A DNA stretch of 42,548 bases from Terasakiella magnetica (GCA_902729415.1 CACVCF010000246.1:1-42548), one strand, 5' to 3'. Shown: positions 34,697 to 42,496, counted from the stretch's first letter. The notes: generated by a model from the letters alone, not told the origin. Translations and numbers: made by a program.

Positions 34697-35236
34697 ATGC
34701 GTCGTGCCCTCACCTTTCTGCCGGTGGCCATCTTTGGTGTTCTGGCCCTGCTGTTCATCAAGGGCCTGACCTTGAACCCCAAGGAAATTCCCTCGGTCCT
34801 CATCAATCATCCGGTGCCGGACATGACCCTGGCGCCGCTGCCCGGCCGCGGCGAATCCTCGGGCCTGTCCGCCGCCAACCTCAAGGGGCGGGTGTCGCTG
34901 GTCAATATCTACGGGTCATGGTGCATCGCCTGTGTCCAGGAACACCCCTATCTGATGGAGATCAAGAAGAGCGGCGCGGTGCCCATTCACGGCATCGACT
35001 GGCGCGATGATCCCGCCTTGGGGGCGGCATGGCTGAAGAAGCACGGCGATCCCTACGAGCGGGTGGGCGTCGATCCGCCCCCCGGCCGGGCTGCAGTGGA
35101 TTTCGGCGTTACCGGTGCGCCGGAAAGCTTCATCGTCGATAAGCAGGGCATCATCCGCTACAAGCATATCGGCCCCATCACCACCGAAGTGTGGGCCAAG
35201 ATCCTGCTTCCCATCGTCCGGGAGCTGGAGAAATGA
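34697..35236 (+). CDS. ccmG: Thiol:disulfide interchange protein CcmG/DsbE
   Basis: CcmG is a membrane-anchored thioredoxin that keeps apocytochrome CXXCH thiols reduced. The 179-residue protein has an N-terminal helix (6-23), the active site GSWCIACVQEHP with Cys76 and Cys79, HGIDWRDDP, and GVTGAPESFIVD with the cis-Pro loop. AAGGAAGCAAG precedes the ATG. Its stop overlaps the ccmH start (ATGA). Confidence 0.95.
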   Translation: MRRALTFLPVAIFGVLALLFIKGLTLNPKEIPSVLINHPVPDMTLAPLPGRGESSGLSAANLKGRVSLVNIYGSWCIACVQEHPYLMEIKKSGAVPIHGIDWRDDPALGAAWLKKHGDPYERVGVDPPPGRAAVDFGVTGAPESFIVDKQGIIRYKHIGPITTEVWAKILLPIVRELEK

Positions 35237-35748
35237 GACGCGTTTTTAAGATGGCCCTCAAGCGCCGGACGGGGCGCCTCAATGGCGCCTCGCTCGTTCT
35301 TCTCTGCGCCCTGGCCTGGACGGTTCCCGCTTTCGCCGTCAATCCCGACGAGATGCTGAAAGATCCTGCCCAGGAATACCGTGCCCGCGAGTTGGGTAAG
35401 GATCTGCGCTGTCTGGTCTGCCAGAACCAGTCCATCGACGATTCCGACGCCGACCTCGCCAAGGATCTGCGCATCATCGTGCGCGAGCGTATCAGTGCCG
35501 GCGATTCCGATGCGGCGGTCAAGAAGTTCGTGGTTGATCGCTATGGCGATTACGTCTTGCTGAAGCCGCCGTTCAAGGCCACCACCCTGGCCTTGTGGCT
35601 GGGGCCGTTCGCCCTGTTCGCCGGAGCCGTGGCGGTGGTGCTGGGCTTTTACCGCCGCCGCCGGAGTGCCGCGCCGGTCCCGCCGCCGCCTCTCAGCGCC
35701 GACGAGAAAAAGCGCCTGGAAAAGCTGTTGAAGGAGACCGGCCGGTGA
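35233..35748 (+). CDS. ccmH: Cytochrome c maturation protein CcmH (CcmL-type)
   Basis: CcmH reduces or presents apocytochrome thiols for the CcmF lyase. The 171-residue protein has a signal/anchor (to about residue 36) and the family motif LRCLVCQNQSIDDSDADLAK with Cys60 and Cys63. RYGDYVLLKPPFK precedes a second membrane helix, and a Pro-rich tail follows. It overlaps ccmG and ccmI by four bases each. Confidence 0.95.
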   Translation: MRRVFKMALKRRTGRLNGASLVLLCALAWTVPAFAVNPDEMLKDPAQEYRARELGKDLRCLVCQNQSIDDSDADLAKDLRIIVRERISAGDSDAAVKKFVVDRYGDYVLLKPPFKATTLALWLGPFALFAGAVAVVLGFYRRRRSAAPVPPPPLSADEKKRLEKLLKETGR

Positions 35749-36578
35749 TCTGGATCGTGTTCGCGGCGATGATCGCGCTGACCGTCGGCGTGTTGCTGCG
35801 CCCCTTGCTGCGGCCCCAGGCCATCGGCGCCGCCAGCCGCATGGAATACGATCTGACGGTCTACCGCGACCAGTTGGAGGAAATCACCCGCGATGTCGAG
35901 CGCGGCGTCTTGTCCGCCGATCAGGCCGAGGCCGCCAGAACCGAGATTCAGCGCCGCATGCTGGCGGCGGCCGACAGCAAGGAAACGGTTGTCCCCGTTT
36001 CCCGCGCCAGCGGAATTCGGATCGCCGCCATCATCGCCGTGGCGCTGCCGCTGCTGGCGCTGATCACCTATCTATCCTTGGGCGCCCCCGATCTGCCCGA
36101 TCGGCCGTTCTCGGGCCGGGCTGCCCAGATCGCCGAGATGAAGAAGCAGGCCGCCACCATCCAGACCATGGTCGCGCGTCTGGCCGAACGCTTGCAGGCC
36201 GATCCCCAGGACGGCAAGGGCTGGGCTATGCTGGCCCGCTCGTACCGGGCGCTGGGTCAGATCGACGAGGCCAAGGCGGCCTATGTCAAGGCCATCAAGC
36301 TGCTGCCGGGTGAGGCCCAGCCCCGGGTGGAATATGCCGTTCTGCTGCTGGACGATGCCCAGGGCGATACCTTGCCGCCCGAGATCGCGGTGCTGATGAC
36401 CGAAGTGCTGGCCAGTGATCCCAAGCAATCCGACGCCTTGTACTTTCTTGGTCTCGACGCCGCCCAGAAGGGCGACATGACCACGGCGCGCGCCATGTGG
36501 TCGCGCCTGCTCGAGACCCTGCCACCGGGCACCCCTGCCCATGGACAGGTCAAGGCCCAGTTGGACAGCTTGAAGTAG
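35745..36578 (+). CDS. ccmI: Cytochrome c maturation TPR protein CcmI
   Basis: CcmI chaperones apocytochrome c to the lyase. The 277-residue protein has two membrane helices (about 2-22 and 88-110). Between them is a cytoplasmic leucine-rich stretch (YRDQLEEITRDVERGVLS). A periplasmic TPR domain follows with GWAMLARSYRALGQIDEAKA and DALYFLGLDAAQKGDMTTA. The GTG at 35745 overlaps the ccmH stop (GTGA). It ends the ccmCDEFGHI set. Confidence 0.9.
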   Translation: MIWIVFAAMIALTVGVLLRPLLRPQAIGAASRMEYDLTVYRDQLEEITRDVERGVLSADQAEAARTEIQRRMLAAADSKETVVPVSRASGIRIAAIIAVALPLLALITYLSLGAPDLPDRPFSGRAAQIAEMKKQAATIQTMVARLAERLQADPQDGKGWAMLARSYRALGQIDEAKAAYVKAIKLLPGEAQPRVEYAVLLLDDAQGDTLPPEIAVLMTEVLASDPKQSDALYFLGLDAAQKGDMTTARAMWSRLLETLPPGTPAHGQVKAQLDSLK

Positions 36579-36589
36579 GCAGTCCCGGA

Positions 36590-36640
36590 TGTTGGGCATG
36601 ATGACAACGCGCCTCGGGTGTTGTCATCATGTCCAACATG
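36590..36640. promoter_or_regulatory. Long inverted repeat at the start of the tumE remnant
   Basis: Two 20-base arms (36590-36609 and 36621-36640) match as reverse complements with a single mismatch around an 11-base spacer. The left arm starts ATGTTGGGCATGATG. The right arm ends on the tumE remnant's ATG. No T run follows, so it is unlikely to be a terminator. It may be the operator through which the TumA-type regulator represses its own operon, as antitoxins often do; this is inferred. Confidence 0.5.
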
Positions 36641-36743
36641 GGTGCCGAATTGCTGCTCCACGAACGTCATCAACTTCGGCCCGACGCCCGCGCAATTGCT
36701 GGCGGATTTTTGGTTCGATGTTGATCACGGGAGGCGGGCATGA
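36638..36743 (+). pseudogene. TumE-type (DUF6516) toxin remnant, internal deletion and frameshift
   Basis: The N-terminal frame from the ATG at 36638 gives MGAELLLHER, like the start of DUF6516 toxins. The C-terminal frame, shifted, gives NFGPTPAQLLADFWFDVDHG and ends with a TGA (36741-36743) that overlaps the antitoxin ATG, as in intact TumE-TumA operons. Normal family members are about 110-120 residues; roughly 75 central residues are missing, and the two ends are in different frames. The toxin should be dead. The family assignment rests on these short ends plus the paired antitoxin, so it is an inference. Confidence 0.6.
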
Positions 36744-37084
36744 AGACCGTGACCCTTTCCATCGCTTCGCGTGAAGATGTCAGTCGGCGTGCTCTGGCGG
36801 CCTTCGAGGGCGAGGCCCAGGGGGACCATATCTCCTTCACGTCGATCGAATTGCTATGGCAGACCCTGACGCAAAAACGGTGGGAACTGCTGAAGGCCAT
36901 GACGGGCCAGGGGGCCCTATCGATCCGTGAGGCCGCGCGCCGGGTTGGCCGCGACGTCAAGGCCGTCCATCGGGATGTGCATATCCTGCTTGATGCCGGA
37001 ATTCTTGAACGGTTCGACGATGGCCGGATCGTCTTCGCTTACGACGCCGTCCATGTGGATTTCACCCTTACGAAGGCCGCATAA
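36740..37084 (+). CDS. TumA-type antitoxin / winged-helix regulator (HVO_A0114 family)
   Basis: The 114-residue protein has a MarR/winged-helix-like core: FTSIELLWQTLTQKRWELLK near residues 34-53, ALSIREAARRVGRDVKAVHR near 61-80 and DVHILLDAGILERFDDGRIV. This is the antitoxin half of TumE-TumA modules, where it binds DNA and neutralises the toxin. Here the toxin upstream is a remnant, so the gene may persist as an orphan regulator. GGGAGGCGGGC precedes the ATG. It is convergent with ccmB, whose stop is three bases away. Confidence 0.7.
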   Translation: MKTVTLSIASREDVSRRALAAFEGEAQGDHISFTSIELLWQTLTQKRWELLKAMTGQGALSIREAARRVGRDVKAVHRDVHILLDAGILERFDDGRIVFAYDAVHVDFTLTKAA

Positions 37085-37087
37085 GGT

Positions 37088-37753
37088 TTATTCCAACGCC
37101 TGACGCAAAGCGGCGGCGCTGGCCCAGGGGGCCAGGACCAGGGCTCCGGCCAGGATGCCGCCCAGGATCAGCAGATGCGGCTTGGCCGACATCCCCTGGA
37201 CGGCGGCATCGATGGCGCCGACGCCGAAAATCAGCACCGGCACGTAAAGCGGCAGGATCAGCAGCGACAGTAAGACGCCGCCGCGCCGCGCCCCCAGCAC
37301 CAAAGCCGCCCCGATACCGCCGATCAGCGACAGAATGGGTGTGCCCAAGGCCATGGCCGCCAGCAAGGTGGTAAAGCCTTCGGCCTGCATGTGCAGCAGC
37401 ACCGCCAGCACCGGCGCTGCCACCATCAGCGGCAGACCGGTTGTCAACCAATGGGCCAGCATCTTGGCCGCAACCACCAGACCAAGCGGCGTGGGGGTGA
37501 GGACCAGAAGCTCCAGCGAGCCGTCCTCGTAATCGGCCTGGAACAATCGGTCCAGCGACAGCATGGAGGCCAGCAGCGCGGTCACCATCAGCACGCCCGC
37601 CGAGACCCGCTCCAGCACATTGACCTCGGGGCCGATGCCGAAGGGGAACAGCACCACGGTGAGCACGAAGAAGGTCACCACCATGACGCTGTCCGAGCCC
37701 TGGCGCAGCGCCAGACGCAGATCACGCCGCACCACCTCGAAAAAGCGGTTCAT
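37088..37753 (-). CDS. ccmB: Heme exporter permease CcmB
   Basis: CcmB is the membrane subunit of the CcmAB ATPase that releases holo-CcmE. The 221-residue protein has six membrane segments. FFVLTVVLFPFGIGPE and SLDRLFQADYEDGSLELLVL are family marks in the first third, and GARRGGVLLSLLILPLYVPV lies later. It is read after ccmA, separated by 100 bases that hold a repeated segment rather than the usual near contact. Confidence 0.95.
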   Translation of the reverse strand: MNRFFEVVRRDLRLALRQGSDSVMVVTFFVLTVVLFPFGIGPEVNVLERVSAGVLMVTALLASMLSLDRLFQADYEDGSLELLVLTPTPLGLVVAAKMLAHWLTTGLPLMVAAPVLAVLLHMQAEGFTTLLAAMALGTPILSLIGGIGAALVLGARRGGVLLSLLILPLYVPVLIFGVGAIDAAVQGMSAKPHLLILGGILAGALVLAPWASAAALRQALE

Positions 37754-37757
37754 GTTT

Positions 37758-37880
37758 TTTGTCCCTCAGGCGCCGGGCGCGGGCATCCGCCCGCTTGGCT
37801 CCTCCGCTGCGCTCCGGGGCGCTCAACGCGCCCGCGCTTCGGCTTCGCCTCGCTCATGGTGTTTGTCCCTCAGGCGCCGG
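37758..37880. repeat. 19-base direct repeat flanking an insert between ccmA and ccmB
   Basis: TTTGTCCCTCAGGCGCCGG occurs at 37758-37776 and again at 37862-37880. The second copy lies in the last codons of ccmA; the first lies just ahead of the ccmB ATG. The 85 bases between are very GC-rich with a GCTTCGGCTTCGCCTCGCTC run. The layout suggests an inserted or duplicated segment that moved the ccmA stop away from ccmB. Confidence 0.6.
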
Positions 37881-38555
37881 ATGATCGTCGTCGTCATCGT
37901 CATGATCGGGCACGGTGAAGCGGTCGAGATGCAGCTCAGCCGCGCCGGGCATATGGATCTCGGCATGGGTGGACAGCACCACCATGCCGCCCTGGGCGCG
38001 GTGCTCGGCCAGGACCATTTCCAGCGCCTTGATGGAGGCCTTGTCCAGCGCGGTGGTGGGTTCGTCCAACAGCCAGAGCGGGCTGGGCGCCGCCAGCAGC
38101 CGCGCCAGATTGGTACGGCGCTTCTGCCCCGCCGACAGCATCTTGCCGGGAATCGAGGCCAGATGCGACAGGCCGAACCGCTCCAGTGCGCTGTCGACGG
38201 CGCGACCGGCGCGACCGGTATGAGGGTCGTGCAGATGCGCCCAGAACCGCAGATTTTCCGCCACACTCAACACCGGCTTCACCGCATCGTGATGGCCGAG
38301 ATAATGGGTGCGGGCGGCGTGGGCCTCGGGATCATCGGTCACCGGCAGGCCATCCCAAGCCAATCGGCCATGAGCGGGACGCAACAGCCCCGCCAGCACG
38401 CGCAGCAGGCTGGACTTGCCCGAGCCGTTCGGCCCCAGCAGGATCAGGGCGCCGCCGGAATCCACGGTGAAATCCAATCCGGCGAACACCACCCGACCGC
38501 CACGTACACAGGCCAGGCCGTTCCCGGAGAAGGTGGAGAGGGCTTGATTGCTCAT
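37854..38555 (-). CDS. ccmA: Heme exporter ATP-binding protein CcmA
   Basis: CcmA is the ATPase of the CcmABCD complex. The protein has Walker A LLGPNGSGKSSLL near residues 39-51, the signature LSAGQKRRTNLARLL and Walker B with LLDEPTTALD. The ATG at 38555 is chosen because family homology starts soon after; an ATG at 38567 would add four residues. The last 18 residues include PDHDDDDDDHPAPEG, an Asp/His-rich tail not usual for CcmA. Confidence 0.93.
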   Translation of the reverse strand: MSNQALSTFSGNGLACVRGGRVVFAGLDFTVDSGGALILLGPNGSGKSSLLRVLAGLLRPAHGRLAWDGLPVTDDPEAHAARTHYLGHHDAVKPVLSVAENLRFWAHLHDPHTGRAGRAVDSALERFGLSHLASIPGKMLSAGQKRRTNLARLLAAPSPLWLLDEPTTALDKASIKALEMVLAEHRAQGGMVVLSTHAEIHMPGAAELHLDRFTVPDHDDDDDDHPAPEGQTP

Positions 38556-38597
38556 GGCCGGCACCATGGCAAAAATCCATGATCTTGACGAGGGGAT

Positions 38598-39011
38598 TTA
38601 CGGTTCCCCGCCAGACGCGGCATCCCGCTGGGCAAATACCTCCTTGGCCGCGAACAGACCGTTCAGGGCGGCGGGAAAGCCGGCATAGACGGCCATCTGC
38701 ATAATGATCTCGGTGATTTCCAAGCGCGACAATCCGACATTCAACCCGGCCTCCAGGTGGACTTTCAATTGAGGCGTGGCATGGCCCAGGGCCGTCAAGG
38801 CGGCGATGGTGGCAATCTCACGCGCTCGCATATCGAGGCCCGGGCGCGAATAGATGTCACCGAATGGAAATTCGATCAGGTAGCGGGCGAAGTCCGGGGC
38901 GATATCCGCCAGGGCGGCAACCACCCGCTCTCCCGCTTGGCCGTCAATCTCGGCCAAGGCGCGACGGCCCCGCTCCAGGCGGCTTTGCTGGCAAGGGTTG
39001 AGGTCGGTCAT
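38598..39011 (-). CDS. Carboxymuconolactone decarboxylase family protein
   Basis: The 137-residue protein resembles the PcaC group: FPFGDIYSRPGLDMRAREIA near residues 49-68, ALGHATPQLKVHLEAGLNVG, and IIMQMAVYAGFPAALNGL. The CXXC pair of AhpD-type peroxidase members is absent, so a PcaC-like or unknown enzymatic role is more likely than antioxidant activity. AAGGAAAAAAATC precedes the ATG at 39011. Its first 68 bases overlap the end of the MerR gene, pointing to coupled expression and control by that regulator. Confidence 0.8.
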   Translation of the reverse strand: MTDLNPCQQSRLERGRRALAEIDGQAGERVVAALADIAPDFARYLIEFPFGDIYSRPGLDMRAREIATIAALTALGHATPQLKVHLEAGLNVGLSRLEITEIIMQMAVYAGFPAALNGLFAAKEVFAQRDAASGGEP

Positions 39012-39375
39012 GATTTTTTTCCTTGTGGTCTGAACCGGCATAGCCGGCGATCTTGGCGTCGAGGATGACAAGGCAGGCCTGCAACTCGGTCACATGATCG
39101 CGCACCTGCTGACGGTGCTGTTCCAGCAGCGCCCGGCGCTCGGACCCGGTATTCGGCCCCTGAGCCCGCAAGGCGGCATAGCGCAGTATGTCGCGGATCG
39201 GCATTCCAGTGGTCTTCAGGCGGCGCAGGAATTCAATCCAAACCAAAATGGACTCGTCGTAATCCCGCTGGCGGGATTGATCCCGTCCGGCGTAAGGCAG
39301 CAACCCGATCCGTTCGTAATAGCGGATGGAGTGAGCCGAAAGTCCCGAACGCCGCGCCAATTCTCCGATCTTCAT
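38944..39375 (-). CDS. MerR family transcriptional regulator
   Basis: The 143-residue protein starts MKIGELARRSGLSAHSIRYY, the MerR winged-helix, followed by ERIGLLPYAGRD and RDYDESILVWIEFLRRLK. A coiled-coil (RALLEQHRQQVRDHVTELQA) mediates dimers. No Cys cluster for metals is present in the end domain, so it is probably an AdhR/NmlR-like or aldehyde/thiol-type member. The last 25 or so residues are read from bases shared with the next gene. The ATG at 39375 has GAGG five bases upstream; an adjacent ATG at 39378 is less well placed. Confidence 0.85.
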   Translation of the reverse strand: MKIGELARRSGLSAHSIRYYERIGLLPYAGRDQSRQRDYDESILVWIEFLRRLKTTGMPIRDILRYAALRAQGPNTGSERRALLEQHRQQVRDHVTELQACLVILDAKIAGYAGSDHKEKNHDRPQPLPAKPPGAGPSRLGRD

Positions 39376-39401
39376 CATGCCCTCGTCTCCGTGGTGAGCA
39401 G

Positions 39402-39432
39402 AGCCTAGGACTTCGAGCGCACTCTAAGTCAA
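39402..39432 (-). promoter_or_regulatory. MerR-type promoter with operator palindrome
   Basis: On the minus strand TTGACT (39432-39427) and TAGGCT (39407-39402) are spaced by 19 bases, the long spacing typical of promoters that MerR regulators twist into activity. An imperfect palindrome (39410-39429, ACTTAGAGTGCGCTCGAAGT on the minus strand) fills the spacer. This points to autoregulation and control of the following decarboxylase-like gene. Confidence 0.75.
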
Positions 39433-39694
39433 GGGTGTTGTGACAGCCATGGAGGGGGGCAAGTTGGCGGTCGACGCCAGGGGGGGGAGCGTCGGCCGCC
39501 GAGAGCCCGGCCCGCATCGCCGGAGGGGGGGGAGGGCGAGGGCGGAGCCGTTGGGGGCTGACAACAACACTGCCCCCCAATTGTGGCGACTTCATGGCCG
39601 CATCGAATAAATCTGCGCTGAAATTGTCTTTCCCTCCGGCGGGCTCCAGGGTAGTTTTCAGAGGTTTTAACCCCCACTTAAGGGTGGTATCTTC
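39433..39694. other. G-rich intergenic stretch between merR and acnB
   Basis: No credible gene is seen between the merR promoter and acnB. The stretch has several long G runs on the plus strand (39452-39459, 39480-39487, 39522-39542) with quadruplex potential. It also has an imperfect hairpin at 39551-39580 (TTGGGGGC with GCCCCCCAA). The acnB promoter should lie here; AT-richer sequence at 39600-39690 is the best place, but no firm boxes were found. Confidence 0.4.
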
Positions 39695-39744
39695 GCAGCG
39701 CTGACGTCGGGGCATGGCAGACCATGACCCGACGTCAGCGCTGC
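39695..39744. promoter_or_regulatory. 50-base inverted repeat upstream of acnB
   Basis: Two 23-base arms (39695-39717 and 39722-39744) are reverse complements with one mismatch, around a four-base loop CAGA. The outer part reads GCAGCGCTGACGTCGGG. No T run follows, so it is not a simple terminator. It could be an operator or an RNA hairpin in the acnB leader, 70 bases before the start codon. Confidence 0.6.
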
Positions 39745-39813
39745 ATGTTTGCCGGAATGGTCCCGAACCGCCGTGTTGCCTGGGACCGCAACCTTGATCG
39801 AGAGGATTACGCC

Positions 39814-42399
39814 GTGCTTGAAGCCTATCGCCAGCATGTCGCCGAACGCGCCGCGCTCGGGATTCCGCCCCTGCCGCTGTCGGCCCAGCAGACCGAAGCG
39901 CTGATCGGCCTGTTGTGCAATCCGCCCAAGGGCGAGGAGCAGGTTCTGGTCGACCTCATCACCTATCGGGTTCCGGCCGGTGTGGACGATGCCGCCAAGG
40001 TGAAGGCCGAGTTCCTGGACAAGGTCGCCAAGGGCAGCGTCTCTTGCGCTCTGATCTCGCGCAAGAAGGCGGTCGAACTGCTGGGCACCATGCTGGGCGG
40101 CTTCAACATCAAGCCGATGATCGAGGTGCTGGGCGATGCCGAAGTGGGCGCCGCCGCCGCCGAGGGCCTCAAGAAGACCCTGCTGGTGTTCGACTTCTTC
40201 CATGACGTCAAGGCGCTGGCCGACAAGGGCAATGCCAATGCCAAGGGTGTAATCCAGTCCTGGGCCGACGCCGAATGGTTCACCTCGCGCCCGGAAGTGC
40301 CGAAATCGCTGACCGTGACCGTGTTCAAGGTTACCGGCGAGACCAACACCGATGATCTGTCGCCCGCTCCCGACGCCTGGAGCCGCCCCGACATCCCCCT
40401 GCATGCCCTGGCCATGCTGAAGAATCCCCGTCCCGGCATCGAGGCCGACGAGCCCGGCGCCCGCGGCCCGCTCAAGCAGCTCGACGCCCTGAAGGCCAAG
40501 GGCCATCTGGTCGCCTATGTGGGTGACGTGGTCGGCACCGGCTCGTCGCGCAAGTCGGCGACCAACTCGGTGCTGTGGTTCACCGGCGAGGACATTCCCT
40601 TCGTCCCCAATAAGCGCTTCGGCGGCGTCTGCCTCGGCACCAAGATCGCTCCCATCTTCTACAACACCATGGAAGACGCGGGCGCCCTGCCCATCGAGCT
40701 GGACGTCAACCAGATGAACATGGGCGACGTGGTCGAACTGCGTCCCTATGAAGGCAAGGCCCTCAAGGACGGCAAAGTCATTTCCGAATTCGCCGTCAAG
40801 TCGGACGTGATCTTTGACGAAGTGCGCGCCGGTGGCCGCATTCCCCTGATCATCGGCCGCGGTCTCACCGCCAAGGCCCGTGACGCCCTTGGCCTGCCGC
40901 CGTCCACCTTGTTCCGCCTGCCCGGCGTGCCCAAGGATACCGGCAAGGGCTTCTCCCTGGCCCAGAAGATGGTCGGCCGCGCCTGCGGCCTGCCCGAAGG
41001 CAAGGGTATGCGTCCCGGCACCTATTGCGAGCCGCGCATGACCACCGTGGGCAGTCAGGACACCACCGGCCCCATGACCCGCGACGAGTTGAAGGATCTG
41101 GCCTGCCTCGGCTTCTCCGCCGATCTGGTGATGCAGTCCTTCTGCCACACTGCCGCCTACCCCAAGCTGGTGGACGTGAAAACCCACCGCGAGTTGCCGG
41201 GCTTCATCTCCACCCGCGGCGGCATCGCGCTGCGTCCCGGTGACGGCGTCATTCACTCGTGGCTGAACCGCCTGCTGATGCCCGACACCGTCGGCACCGG
41301 CGGCGATTCCCACACCCGCTTCCCCATCGGCATTTCCTTCCCGGCGGGTTCGGGTCTGGTGGCCTTCGCCGCCGCCACCGGCGTCATGCCGCTGGACATG
41401 CCGGAATCAGTGCTGGTGCGCTTCAAGGGCAAGATGCAGCCCGGCGTGACGCTGCGCGATCTGGTCAATGCCATCCCGCTCTACGCCATCCGTCAGGGTC
41501 ACCTGACCGTGGAGAAGAAGGGCAAGAAGAACCTGTTCTCCGGCCGTATTCTCGAAATCGAGGGTCTTCCCGACCTGAAGGTCGAGCAGGCGTTCGAGCT
41601 GTCCGACGCCTCGGCCGAGCGGTCCGCCGCCGCTTGTACCGTGCGGCTGAACAAAGAGCCCATGATCGAGTACATGCGGTCCAACATCACCTTGATGAAG
41701 TGGATGATCGCCACCGGCTATGAGGATGCCCGCACTCTGGGCCGCCGCATCAAGTCGATGGAAGAGTGGATCGCCAAGCCGAACCTGTTGGCCCCCGACG
41801 CCGATGCCGAATATGCCGCCGTGATCGAGATCGATCTCGCCGACATCAAGGAGCCCATCGTCGCCTGCCCGAACGATCCCGACGACGTCAAGCTGCTGTC
41901 GGAAGTGGCGGGTAACGTCATCGACGAAGTGTTCATCGGCTCGTGCATGACCAATATCGGCCACTTCCGTGCCGCCGCCAAGGTGCTGGACGGCAAGTCC
42001 GACATCCCGACCCGGCTGTGGATCGCGCCGCCGACCAAGATGGACGCCCTGATCTTGAACGAGGAAGGCTATTACAGCATCCTCGGCAAGTCGGGCGCCC
42101 GCATGGAAATGCCGGGCTGTTCGCTGTGCATGGGCAATCAGGCGCAGATCCGCAAGGGCTCGACCGCCATGTCCACCTCCACCCGCAACTTCCCCAACCG
42201 TCTGGGCATCGACACCAATGTCTATCTCGGTTCAGCCGAGTTGGCGGCGGTCTGTGCCCTGATGGGCAAGATCCCGACGGTGGCGGAGTATCAGGAGCAG
42301 GTGAAGGGCCTGACCGCCAAGGCGGGCGAGATTTATCGCTATATGAACTTCGACCAGATCGCCGAGTTCCGCGACATCGCCGCCAAGGTCGTGGCCTGA
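39814..42399 (+). CDS. acnB: Bifunctional aconitate hydratase 2 / 2-methylisocitrate dehydratase
   Basis: AcnB isomerises citrate to isocitrate in the TCA cycle via a 4Fe-4S cluster and can act in the methylcitrate cycle. The 861-residue length matches AcnB. The N-terminus ([20 protein letters not shown]) is the HEAT-like domain. The swivel domain comes early ([19 protein letters not shown]), the AcnB order. Cluster Cys are in [12 protein letters not shown] and [28 protein letters not shown] is in the active site. The start is the GTG at 39814, preceded by GAGAGGATTACGCC; 30 more upstream codons are open but do not match the family. It stands next to merR and ccmA and ends at a strong terminator. 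Confidence 0.95.
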   Translation: MLEAYRQHVAERAALGIPPLPLSAQQTEALIGLLCNPPKGEEQVLVDLITYRVPAGVDDAAKVKAEFLDKVAKGSVSCALISRKKAVELLGTMLGGFNIKPMIEVLGDAEVGAAAAEGLKKTLLVFDFFHDVKALADKGNANAKGVIQSWADAEWFTSRPEVPKSLTVTVFKVTGETNTDDLSPAPDAWSRPDIPLHALAMLKNPRPGIEADEPGARGPLKQLDALKAKGHLVAYVGDVVGTGSSRKSATNSVLWFTGEDIPFVPNKRFGGVCLGTKIAPIFYNTMEDAGALPIELDVNQMNMGDVVELRPYEGKALKDGKVISEFAVKSDVIFDEVRAGGRIPLIIGRGLTAKARDALGLPPSTLFRLPGVPKDTGKGFSLAQKMVGRACGLPEGKGMRPGTYCEPRMTTVGSQDTTGPMTRDELKDLACLGFSADLVMQSFCHTAAYPKLVDVKTHRELPGFISTRGGIALRPGDGVIHSWLNRLLMPDTVGTGGDSHTRFPIGISFPAGSGLVAFAAATGVMPLDMPESVLVRFKGKMQPGVTLRDLVNAIPLYAIRQGHLTVEKKGKKNLFSGRILEIEGLPDLKVEQAFELSDASAERSAAACTVRLNKEPMIEYMRSNITLMKWMIATGYEDARTLGRRIKSMEEWIAKPNLLAPDADAEYAAVIEIDLADIKEPIVACPNDPDDVKLLSEVAGNVIDEVFIGSCMTNIGHFRAAAKVLDGKSDIPTRLWIAPPTKMDALILNEEGYYSILGKSGARMEMPGCSLCMGNQAQIRKGSTAMSTSTRNFPNRLGIDTNVYLGSAELAAVCALMGKIPTVAEYQEQVKGLTAKAGEIYRYMNFDQIAEFRDIAAKVVA

Positions 42400-42424
42400 C
42401 CCCTTTGGATTGAAGGTGAAAATC

Positions 42425-42456
42425 AGCCCCCGCCGGGAAACCGGCGGGGGCTTTTT
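42425..42456 (+). terminator. Rho-independent terminator after acnB
   Basis: A perfect 12-base stem, AGCCCCCGCCGG with CCGGCGGGGGCT around GAAA, followed by a T run, lies 25 bases after the acnB stop. Confidence 0.95.
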
Positions 42457-42496
42457 CGTGGTCGCGGCCGGCATCAAGCGGCCGCGCCTGTCAGGC

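Noticed and set aside
36590..36640. Terminator of the ccmCDEFGHI operon
   Set aside because: The inverted repeat has no T run on either side and reaches the ATG of the toxin remnant; an operator is the better reading, though termination is not excluded.
39667..41313. 548-codon antisense frame opposite acnB
   Set aside because: It is a shadow of acnB codon use and runs through the acnB leader inverted repeat; no family motifs were seen.
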